A stretch of 11,868 nucleotides of DNA from NCBI GenBank assembly GCA_001603615.1, contig LUZL01000009.1, forward strand, positions 1 through 11,868, read 5' to 3'. Below, one piece after another: positions 1 through 6,854 of the stretch. Each line of letters starts with the position of its first letter. Positions within the stretch are counted from its first letter, which is position 1. A model generated the notes under the pieces. It did not search any database, had not been told where the DNA came from, and was given only the letters and a program-made list of their open reading frames with translations. The position numbers and the translations under genes are program-made. The stretch comes from Bacteroidales bacterium Bact_20 (GTDB taxonomy: Bacteria; Bacteroidota; Bacteroidia; Bacteroidales; DTU049).

Positions 1-800
1 CCTCTACGTAAATCGAAACGATATGGATTGTCTGCGTCTTTTAAGTGTAATAATCTAGCTATGCTCTCATCGCCAATTAGATCTACAGATGATGAAGTTA
101 TCTTGTCTTTAGCTGCATATTTGCCTGCCAATATACCACGAGATTCAGATACTGGTACTGGGAATATAGTTACGAATTCTAAAGCTATTTTGATATCATT
201 ATTGCAATAATCTTTTATTTGATTCCAAATATAATAAGTGCAAGCTCCTAAAGGACGATAAAATTTAAAAATTTCTTTTATTTGTTTATCAGTGAGTCCG
301 CTATCTTTGAGAAAAGCTTCATTTTTATCCCTTTCATCATAAATATTCATGGCCAGTATCATAGGATCTTCAAAAGTTTGACTTTCTATTTCAGTAATTT
401 GACCATAGCGACCTAATTTATCAATACTATTAAATTTAAAAGTAAATCGCTGATTGCCTGGTTGACTAATAAATTCACGATATTTAGAGCTGAGAAAATC
501 AACAAAAAATGTTTTACCATTACCTGGTTCACCGATGAGGACAAATGCCATCTCGGCAGAGCTACCTCCCTCTGCAGCGTCTTTTACAAAAGAAGCAAAG
601 CTATTTATCTCCTCATACATACCTACGATATGCTTTTTACCCTCACGAAAAATTTTAAAATCATAGGTAGGGGTACCATTGACTATTACTTTTTCTATTT
701 TGGATGGATCACCAAAGATCATCCTGCTAATAGACTGGAAAACATTTTCAAATTTACGTTCTCCTTTTGCTATTTTGGAAATATGCTCTTGCAGGGTCAT
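1..800 (-). CDS. prkA: PrkA-family serine protein kinase / AAA+ protein, N-terminal part (cut by window edge)
   Basis: The reverse strand is open without interruption from an ATG at 800 to the left edge, giving 266 residues. Walker A is GEPGNGKT at residues 90-97. The stretch around residues 140-152 (SQTFEDPMILAMN) and the later runs FYRPLGAC, PVPVSESRG, KDKITSS and NPYRFDLRR match the PrkA AAA domain. PrkA proteins combine an AAA+ module with a C-terminal kinase-like region, which would lie beyond position 1, and act in the cytoplasm. Members are linked to stress and stationary-phase responses and are often encoded beside a DUF444 (YeaH) protein and SpoVR. Those partners, if present, would be to the left and cannot be seen here. 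The N-terminus is shorter than in the E. coli protein, as in the variant seen outside Proteobacteria. The leader is A/T-rich without a Shine-Dalgarno, and I saw no consensus TAnnTTTG on this strand before the start. Family assignment is strong; the kinase role is inferred from the family. Confidence 0.85.
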   Translation of the reverse strand, partial: MTLQEHISKIAKGERKFENVFQSISRMIFGDPSKIEKVIVNGTPTYDFKIFREGKKHIVGMYEEINSFASFVKDAAEGGSSAEMAFVLIGEPGNGKTFFVDFLSSKYREFISQPGNQRFTFKFNSIDKLGRYGQITEIESQTFEDPMILAMNIYDERDKNEAFLKDSGLTDKQIKEIFKFYRPLGACTYYIWNQIKDYCNNDIKIALEFVTIFPVPVSESRGILAGKYAAKDKITSSSVDLIGDESIARLLHLKDADNPYRFDLRR

Positions 801-1034
801 AAAATAATTTTTCTATAAAGTTATATAATTTTTTTAAAATAAAGTTAAAAAATAGGTTATATTAGAGAAATTATAGAAAAAATAATTTTTTTTGTCCTAA
901 AAACATTATATATCTGAATTTACTGAAACTAAAAATTCAAACAAGATATCTTTTTGCTTGATAATAAGTGTATAATATTTTTAAAAAATTTTCTAAAAAA
1001 CATTAAAAAATATTAATGAATGAAGGTTTTTTTT

Positions 1035-1042
1035 TACTTTTG
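1035..1042 (+). promoter_or_regulatory. Bacteroidota -7 promoter element for the ABC exporter
   Basis: TACTTTTG matches the Bacteroidota -7 consensus TAnnTTTG and ends 20 nt before the ATG at 1063. No clear -33 TTG was found at the expected distance. The expected leader is only about 13-15 nt and A-rich, with no Shine-Dalgarno. Confidence 0.6.
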
Positions 1043-1062
1043 TAAACTTAAAAAAAAAACAA

Positions 1063-2889
1063 ATGAAATTATTGAAGAAATTAAATTTTTTAATTTCTGG
1101 ATATTGGAGATCTGTAATATTATATTTTGGCTATAATCTACTAACAGCTTTTTTTTCATTATTTTCAATAGCTATGATAATTCCTTTTTTGAGGATACTT
1201 TTTGGCATGGACACTACAGTTGTAGATCCAGGACCTTTTCAATTAAATGCAGCATCTATACAAGTCCATGTAAATTATTTTTTTGGAAATTTATTAACTC
1301 AATTTGGTTCCATACAGACTCTAGGCATTGTGATATTCTTTGTTTTTTTAATGATTTTATTTAAAAATTTATTTTCTTATTCTGCTATACATGTAATTAC
1401 TACTTTGAGGTTTGGCGTTGTAGAAAAATTGAGGAATTTGATTTATGACAAGATATTACGTCTACCTCTTAACTATTTCAAAAACAAAGAGCAGGGAGAT
1501 ATAATGACCTACATTATTAGTGACACTCAAGAGATAGAACTTTCTTTAATATCTTCATTGCAGTTTTTATTTCGTGATCCTATAACAGTATTGGTATTTT
1601 TGCTATCTTTATTTATTCTAAATTATAAATTGACAATTTTAATACTTTTGATGCTCCCGTTTATTGTTATTGTTTTAGGAAGATTAGGACGAACCTTACG
1701 AAAAAAATCTATTCGTAGTCAGAGACAGCTTGGTTTATTAATGGCTATTATAAATGAAACAATTGATGGACTCAGAGTAATAAAAGCATTTGTAGCAGAG
1801 GAATTTATGAGAAAAAAAATGCAGAGAGTCAATAAATCTATTACTAAATTAAATTCTAAAATTTTTCGTCGTCGTAGTCTCAGCGGTCCACTCACAGAAA
1901 CTCTTTCTGTCATAGCGATATTGGTAATATTATATGTAGGCTCTATAATTGTTCTAAAAGATCAAGCTAGTTTTGCTCCAGAGACTTTCATTGCGTATAT
2001 TCTTATTTTCACTCAATTGATTCCACCTGCTAAAAATATTTCTTCAGGGTGGTATGGTGTACAGAAAGGGTTAGCTTCATTAGATAGAATAGAGGAGATA
2101 CTCAATTATCCTGAAACTCTTGTAGATGACAAAGATGCAATAGAAAAAAGTACTTTTGATAAAGAAATAAGCTATAATAATGTTTCTTTTTACTATAATC
2201 CAGGTCAATATGTTCTAAAAAATATTAATTTACAAATAAATAAAGGACAGACTATAGCTATTGTAGGACCCAGTGGTTCAGGCAAGAGCACTTTAGTAGA
2301 TTTATTACCTAGATTTTATGATGTTATTGAGGGTAGTATAACTATTGATGGTATAGATATTAGAAAAATCAAATTAAATTCTTTGCACAGACTATTTGCT
2401 ATTGTAAATCAAGATCCTATACTTTTCAATGATAGCATCTACAATAATATTATTTTTGGTAGGCCAGATGCTACCTATGATGAGGTAGTACAAGCAGCTA
2501 AAATAGCTAATGCTTATGATTTTATTATGGAGAGTAAATGGGGCTTTGATACTAATATAGGAGAAAAAGGATCAAAACTTAGTGGTGGACAACGACAAAG
2601 GCTAAGCATAGCAAGAGCTGTATTGACAAATGCACCTATACTTATATTTGATGAGGCTACTAGTTCATTAGATAGTGAAAGTGAGAAACTTGTGCAGGAT
2701 GCTATTAATAATTTGATAGAAAATAAAACTGCTATTGTTATTGCTCATAGATTATCTACTGTCGTTAAAGCTGATAAAATAATTGTGTTAAAAGATGGGG
2801 AAATTATTGAAAGCGGTTCTCATAAAGAATTAATAGACAAGCCTAATGGCTTCTACAAGTATCTATTTGATTATCAGAAATTTGACTAA
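1063..2889 (+). CDS. MsbA-like ABC exporter, fused permease and ATP-binding subunit
   Basis: The protein has 608 residues, the usual length for a half-size ABC exporter that works as a homodimer in the inner membrane. The N-terminal half is a six-helix exporter domain, with hydrophobic spans near residues 17-45, 85-108, 162-185, 187-207, 280-300 and 308-325. The C-terminal half is a complete ATPase: Walker A GPSGSGKST (402-410), Q-loop Gln450, signature LSGGQ (506-510), Walker B ILIFDE (526-531), D-loop SSLD (534-537) and switch His562. All catalytic residues are present, so it should be active. The closest named family is MsbA, the lipid A-core flippase, but multidrug and peptide exporters share this architecture and the substrate cannot be read from sequence. 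The start is fixed by a promoter ending 20 nt upstream. It is divergent from prkA and not obviously co-transcribed with the lipoprotein downstream, which has its own promoter. Confidence 0.93.
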   Translation: MKLLKKLNFLISGYWRSVILYFGYNLLTAFFSLFSIAMIIPFLRILFGMDTTVVDPGPFQLNAASIQVHVNYFFGNLLTQFGSIQTLGIVIFFVFLMILFKNLFSYSAIHVITTLRFGVVEKLRNLIYDKILRLPLNYFKNKEQGDIMTYIISDTQEIELSLISSLQFLFRDPITVLVFLLSLFILNYKLTILILLMLPFIVIVLGRLGRTLRKKSIRSQRQLGLLMAIINETIDGLRVIKAFVAEEFMRKKMQRVNKSITKLNSKIFRRRSLSGPLTETLSVIAILVILYVGSIIVLKDQASFAPETFIAYILIFTQLIPPAKNISSGWYGVQKGLASLDRIEEILNYPETLVDDKDAIEKSTFDKEISYNNVSFYYNPGQYVLKNINLQINKGQTIAIVGPSGSGKSTLVDLLPRFYDVIEGSITIDGIDIRKIKLNSLHRLFAIVNQDPILFNDSIYNNIIFGRPDATYDEVVQAAKIANAYDFIMESKWGFDTNIGEKGSKLSGGQRQRLSIARAVLTNAPILIFDEATSSLDSESEKLVQDAINNLIENKTAIVIAHRLSTVVKADKIIVLKDGEIIESGSHKELIDKPNGFYKYLFDYQKFD

Positions 2890-2990
2890 AAATATTCAAG
2901 GGCATTTGCATCTATATTTTTATAAGATGGAATAAATTCTCTCAAAATCTTTTTGCTCTCCCTTGCTATTTAAAACTAATTTATTTTTAC

Positions 2991-2998
2991 TAATTTTG
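2991..2998 (+). promoter_or_regulatory. Bacteroidota -7 promoter element for the lipoprotein gene
   Basis: TAATTTTG fits TAnnTTTG exactly and ends 24 nt before the ATG at 3023. A TTG at 2963-2965 might be the -33 element, although its 25-bp spacer is slightly long. The site argues against the upstream in-frame ATG at 2963, which would put the promoter inside the coding sequence. Confidence 0.55.
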
Positions 2999-3022
2999 AA
3001 AATATTAAAAAAAACTAAAGTT

Positions 3023-3418
3023 ATGAATTGGAAAAATATTTCTATCATTTTAATTTGTTTATTTCTAATTTTTATGAGTTCTTGCTCTATTTTTCAAAAA
3101 AAGAATACACCTGAATATGTATCTAAACAATTTTTAACAAATTTTCAAAAATTAGATTTCGACGAAGCCTCTAAATATGGTACTGAAAATACAAAAATGA
3201 TGATAGCTTTTTTTAAAAATATCATAGGAATGATGCCAGCAGATAAACGTGATAGCTTGCAAATACCAAAGGCTGATGTTGAAATTAAAAAATGTATTGT
3301 TTATGGAAATACTGCTAAATGTCCGTACATTGCTAATGACAAATTGGATACGTTAGATCTGCTAAAAGTAGATGGTAAATGGTTAGTAGATTTGAAAAAA
3401 GAAAATAAAAAATCATAA
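3023..3418 (+). CDS. Small secreted lipoprotein, DUF4878-like (NTF2-like fold suspected)
   Basis: With the start at 3023 the product has 131 residues. It opens with Asn-Trp-Lys, then a hydrophobic segment (residues 6-17) and a lipobox Met-Ser-Ser-Cys with Cys21 as the lipidated residue. This is a classic lipoprotein signal, so the mature protein is probably attached to the envelope. An in-frame ATG at 2963 would add 20 residues in front of the signal peptide and swallow the promoter at 2991-2998, so I reject it. The mature part begins TPEYVSKQFLTNF, has a DFDEASKYGTENT stretch and ends with a VDGKWLVDLKKE strand. This pattern resembles DUF4878 and related NTF2-like domains: an N-terminal helix pair followed by a sheet ending in a conserved Trp strand. 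Two cysteines near the C-terminus (CIVYGNTAKC) could form a disulfide. The function is unknown. It converges on adk with about 140 bp between them. Confidence 0.8.
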   Translation: MNWKNISIILICLFLIFMSSCSIFQKKNTPEYVSKQFLTNFQKLDFDEASKYGTENTKMMIAFFKNIIGMMPADKRDSLQIPKADVEIKKCIVYGNTAKCPYIANDKLDTLDLLKVDGKWLVDLKKENKKS

Positions 3419-3558
3419 AATGAATAATCATTAACTCACAAAGAGATTTTTATTTGCATATTTTTTAGTATAGCTAAAACAGAAAGCTTTTTATAAAAAA
3501 GAATATTATTTTAATAACTTAATTTAGAAAAATATTATTTGCTATACGTTTATTACAA

Positions 3559-4134
3559 TTATAATAATTTATCAATTTGTTTACAGATATCAGCAAATAC
3601 TTCATTCACATCTCTATCACCGTATATTTCTACGATATTTTTATTAGTTTTTTGATAATAATCTATAATAGGTAAGGTATATTGATAAAAAAATTGCAAT
3701 CTATTAATTATGGTATCTTCATTATCATCTGCTCTGCCCTCTTTTAGAGCTCTATACTTTAACCGATTTTTTATAATAGATTCTGAAATATTTAGTTTGA
3801 TTACTAGATCAATTTTTAAATTATTATTAATTAACTCTTTGTCTAGTGTCTCTGCTTGATGTAAGGTTCTAGGATAACCGTCAAAAATTATTCCTTTTGC
3901 ATTTAAGTTATTTTTAATAAACTCTTTAACAATATCTTCTATTATTTCATCAGATACTAAAGCTCCGGAGTTTACTATGGTTTCTATTTTTTTGCCTAAA
4001 GGAGTTTGTTTTTTTATCTCTTCTCTCAATAGATCGCCAGTAGAGAAATGTATAAATCCGTATTTTTCTTTTATTTTTTGTGCTTGTGTGCCCTTGCCAC
4101 TACCGAGAGGACCAAAGATTACAATATTTATCAT
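3559..4134 (-). CDS. adk: Adenylate kinase
   Basis: This cytoplasmic enzyme converts ATP plus AMP to two ADP and sets the adenylate balance. The 191 residues match the short-LID form of bacterial adenylate kinase. Motifs in order: P-loop GPLGSGKGT (8-16), AMP-site STGD (31-34), DGYPRT (85-90), a short LID region around residues 124-138 with GRADD, and a C-terminal helix. There is no zinc-binding LID insertion. The unusual point is Leu10, where the family P-loop GxPGxGKGT has Pro; all other catalytic positions I can check, including the P-loop Lys and the DGYPRT and LID arginines, are kept, so the enzyme should work. The ATG overlaps the hpt stop codon (ATGA), implying coupled translation from one mRNA. 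The hpt-adk order is common in Bacteroidota. No convincing hairpin terminator follows it. Confidence 0.96.
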   Translation of the reverse strand: MINIVIFGPLGSGKGTQAQKIKEKYGFIHFSTGDLLREEIKKQTPLGKKIETIVNSGALVSDEIIEDIVKEFIKNNLNAKGIIFDGYPRTLHQAETLDKELINNNLKIDLVIKLNISESIIKNRLKYRALKEGRADDNEDTIINRLQFFYQYTLPIIDYYQKTNKNIVEIYGDRDVNEVFADICKQIDKLL

Positions 4135-4679
4135 AATGGTTTTAATTTATAAATATCTAATAAATTTCTTCCAAGACCATTGTAGTCTAATCCATAACCT
4201 ACTACAAAGTCATTAGCAATATCAAATCCTATGTAGTTTATTTCTATTTCATTTTTAAATTTAAAAACGTCTGGTTTGAAAAGTAAAGTAGCTATTGAAA
4301 TCTTTTTGGGAGAATATGTTGATAGATCATTCAGTAGGCTTTTGATTGTCAATCCTGTGTCTATAATATCTTCTAATACAACAATATTTCTATTTTCTAG
4401 AGAAGCTTTTATACTATTAGTTGTGAGAGATACATTTCCAGAGCTTGTAGTGCCCACATAGGAACTAATTTTTAAAAAATCTACTTCGCAGTTATATGGG
4501 AAACGTTTAATTATTTCACTAGTGAACAAAAAAGCACCATTTAAGACTGAGATAAATACTGGTGTTGTATCTCCTATATCGTTTACTATTTCTTGGCTTA
4601 AAACATCTATTCTTTTTTCTATCTCATTTTGAGGGATATATATCTCAAAAGTTTTGTCATTTAATTGCACAGTTTTCAT
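4131..4679 (-). CDS. hpt: Hypoxanthine phosphoribosyltransferase
   Basis: This cytoplasmic purine-salvage enzyme makes IMP (and GMP) from hypoxanthine (or guanine) and PRPP. The 182 residues are typical for bacterial HPRT. The PRPP-binding loop reads LEDIIDTGLT (102-111), with the adjacent acidic pair Glu103-Asp104. The flexible active-site loop LKISSYVGTTSSG is at 69-81. The base-binding lysine sits in FKPD (134-137), and DFVVGYGLDY (157-166) closes the purine pocket. All core motifs are intact. Its stop overlaps the adk start by 4 bases, so the two are very likely translated from one transcript, joining purine salvage with adenylate interconversion. The 134-bp gap upstream, toward yidC, has no consensus TAnnTTTG on this strand. 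Transcription may therefore come partly from yidC or from a non-consensus promoter. Confidence 0.95.
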   Translation of the reverse strand: MKTVQLNDKTFEIYIPQNEIEKRIDVLSQEIVNDIGDTTPVFISVLNGAFLFTSEIIKRFPYNCEVDFLKISSYVGTTSSGNVSLTTNSIKASLENRNIVVLEDIIDTGLTIKSLLNDLSTYSPKKISIATLLFKPDVFKFKNEIEINYIGFDIANDFVVGYGLDYNGLGRNLLDIYKLKPL

Positions 4680-4813
4680 AAAAGAAATTTTATTATTTAT
4701 TAAAAAAATTTTTTGATAAAATTAATCATTTTATTAGTATTGAAAATTACTTTATATAAATAATTTTTTGATAAATAGGGAATAGGATATTAAATAATTA
4801 TGAGGATTATTAA

Positions 4814-6712
4814 TTATCTTTTTCTTGCATTTGCTTGTTGTTGTTTAGCTAATTCTTCCATTCTTTGTTGCCAAGAGGATTTTTTAACAGGTTTTTTCCA
4901 ATTTTCTACTAATTTAGCTCTGATTTTTTCTTCATTTACAAATAATCTGAAAGCATATGTTTGTAAAATAGAAATCACATTAAATAAGAAATAGTAATAG
5001 CTGAGAGCTGCAGAATAATTATTAAATATACCAAGGAATAAAATAGGCATACCATACATCATTAATTTCATGCCTGGCATAGTATTATTTGTAGGAGTAA
5101 GTTTATTATTTAAATAAGTATAAAACAATGTAGATATAGCCATCAAAAGAGCAAATAAACTGACATGATCTCCATAAAGAGGGATATTAAATCCTAATTT
5201 TAATATAGAATCTGATGCAGATAAATCACTAGCCCATAAGAATGCTTGATGTCTAAGCTCTATAGCTGAGGGGAAAAACCTAAACATAGCGATAAGTATT
5301 GGAAACTGTAGCAATACTGGCCAGCAGCCACCAGCAGGATTTATTTTAGATTTTCTATAAAGCTGCATAGTCTCCTGCTGCTTTTTCATTGCATCCTCTG
5401 GCTTTGGGTATTTTTCATTTATTTTAGTTATCTCTGGCTTGAGTGCTCGCATTTTTGCACTACTCATATAGGTTTGATAAGTGAATGGTAATAATACGAT
5501 TTTTAGTAGTATAGTTAATATTAAGATTATGAGTCCATAATTTAATCCATATTTCTCTAACCAATTGAATACTGGGATTACTAAAAATCTATTAACCCAT
5601 GCTATAGGTGCAAATCCCCATCCAAGTGGGATTTGTCTTTCTAGTCTAATTTTATAATCTCTTAAAATATTATATTTTAAAGGTCCAGTAAAAATTTTAA
5701 AATGAACAGGTTTGTCACTACGATGTTCTATTGTCATAGCCACAGACATATTTCTTAGATATCTACTAGTATCATCAGGGTTAAAAGACTTGGTCTCTAA
5801 CCGAGCAGCACTGAAGTAGTCTTCAGCATTTATAAGTGTATGTGTAAAAAATTGTTGTTTTAGTCCTATCCACTTAACTCTAAAATTTAATGTTTCTTGC
5901 TGATCTTTTGCTTTTAAGTGAGTGACTTTGTTATCTCCATCCATGTAGCAAATCGTAGTATTTGTCGTCTCTATTTTTTTATCATTTTCTTGTTTTATCA
6001 TATTATTTGCCCAAGAGAATGTAAGTATATCTAATGGTAAAACACCAATTTTATCTGGGTTCACAAAAGATAGCTTATAGTCTATCATGTATTCATCATT
6101 GGGGATAGCGTATTCTACGCGTACACCTCCTAAAATATCATTGGTAGAAGTATCTATAGCATTTGCTTGGAAAGTAACAAAAGTAGTATCACCGATTTTT
6201 GTAATTTGAGGTTCAAAAAATAAACTTTTAGTTTCTAGAAATCTATCAAATGCTCTGAAAACAAAAGAAAACTCATAGTCATTTGTATCTAATAGCTGAA
6301 CGGGATTATTTTTATAGTCCTTGAAATTTTTTAATTCTACACTATGTAATACAGCCCCTTTGCAAGAAAAAGAAATATTAGCTACATCGTTTGATATCGT
6401 TATAATGCTATCAGCACTAGTGTATGATTGTTGAAAAAAAGTATATGCTTCTGGTACTTTTACATTATTTAATTTAGTTGTAGCAGTTATTTGTTCTGCT
6501 ATAGATGTATCATTAATAACTACTTTAGTAGTATCTTGAATGCTTTGATCTGCTAATATTGCTGAATCTCTTTTATGTTGCTCTACTAATCTGAGGCTAT
6601 CTTGTATTTTTCTTTGCTTTTCTACCTCTTCTTTAGAGGGTGAAATATAAAACATATAGCCTACTAAAAGTGCAAAAAGTAATAAAAATCCGATTACTTG
6701 ACTTCTCTCCAT
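4814..6712 (-). CDS. yidC: Membrane protein insertase YidC (Oxa1 family)
   Basis: YidC inserts and folds inner-membrane proteins, alone or with the Sec translocon. The protein has 632 residues, the size of Bacteroidota YidC. Residues 5-23 form the first membrane helix, followed by a charged linker and a large periplasmic beta domain (about 85-345). The conserved insertase core follows, with helices near 365-410, 463-480, 517-535, 550-565 and 567-590. The cytoplasmic hairpin includes SSAKMRALKPEI (417-428) and the KINPAGGCWPVLLQFP stretch typical of the family. The groove position that is Arg in E. coli (Arg366) is Lys404 here, which I recall as usual in this phylum. The C-terminus is a basic tail ending in Ala-Arg-Lys-Arg, a ribosome-contact feature. 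It has its own promoter and is insulated from the peptidase gene upstream by a terminator. Confidence 0.97.
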   Translation of the reverse strand: MERSQVIGFLLLFALLVGYMFYISPSKEEVEKQRKIQDSLRLVEQHKRDSAILADQSIQDTTKVVINDTSIAEQITATTKLNNVKVPEAYTFFQQSYTSADSIITISNDVANISFSCKGAVLHSVELKNFKDYKNNPVQLLDTNDYEFSFVFRAFDRFLETKSLFFEPQITKIGDTTFVTFQANAIDTSTNDILGGVRVEYAIPNDEYMIDYKLSFVNPDKIGVLPLDILTFSWANNMIKQENDKKIETTNTTICYMDGDNKVTHLKAKDQQETLNFRVKWIGLKQQFFTHTLINAEDYFSAARLETKSFNPDDTSRYLRNMSVAMTIEHRSDKPVHFKIFTGPLKYNILRDYKIRLERQIPLGWGFAPIAWVNRFLVIPVFNWLEKYGLNYGLIILILTILLKIVLLPFTYQTYMSSAKMRALKPEITKINEKYPKPEDAMKKQQETMQLYRKSKINPAGGCWPVLLQFPILIAMFRFFPSAIELRHQAFLWASDLSASDSILKLGFNIPLYGDHVSLFALLMAISTLFYTYLNNKLTPTNNTMPGMKLMMYGMPILFLGIFNNYSAALSYYYFLFNVISILQTYAFRLFVNEEKIRAKLVENWKKPVKKSSWQQRMEELAKQQQANARKR

Positions 6713-6746
6713 ATCTTTTTGATCTGATAAATATTTAATTAATTTG

Positions 6747-6778
6747 CAAAAATAAAAGTATTTATTTAATAGAGCAAA
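6747..6778 (-). promoter_or_regulatory. yidC promoter with both -33 and -7 elements
   Basis: Reading the minus strand, TTTG (6778-6775) is followed by a 20-bp spacer and TATTTTTG (6754-6747). Both match the Bacteroidota consensus TTTG / TAnnTTTG, and the spacing is within the usual range. The -7 element lies 34 nt before the yidC ATG. This is the most complete promoter in the window. Confidence 0.7.
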
Positions 6779-6801
6779 TTTTGATTAAAATTTTACATAT
6801 T

Positions 6802-6832
6802 AAAAAAGGGAGCAAGTCTTGCTCCCTTTTTT
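6802..6832 (-). terminator. Rho-independent terminator of the S46 peptidase gene
   Basis: A perfect 8-bp stem GGGAGCAA / TTGCTCCC (6808-6815 and 6819-6826) encloses a 3-nt loop and is flanked by A6 on the left and T6 on the right. The A/T flanks extend the stem and give a U-tract in either direction. It begins 22 bp after the peptidase stop codon and lies just upstream of the yidC promoter, so it separates the two transcripts. It is the only G/C-rich hairpin I see in the window. Confidence 0.88.
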
Positions 6833-6854
6833 ATAAATTATGTTTTTATGAAGT

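Noticed and set aside
462..818. Open frame of 118 codons on the plus strand
   Set aside because: It runs antisense to prkA, whose frame encodes clear AAA motifs, and its own translation resembles no family and has a poor start context.
2909..2929. Hairpin CATCT...AGATG after the ABC exporter gene
   Set aside because: The stem is only 5 bp plus bulged A/T pairs and has no U-tract, so it is not a convincing terminator.
3466..3500. A/T palindromes (TTTTAG/CTAAAA and TTTTTATAAAAA) between the converging lipoprotein and adk genes
   Set aside because: They would suit a bidirectional terminator by position, but the stems are short and nearly pure A/T, as expected by chance here.
5501..5503. Lys404 in YidC in place of the proteobacterial groove Arg
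   Set aside because: It is a positive charge at the same place and, as far as I recall, normal in Bacteroidota YidC, so it is not a special feature of this protein.
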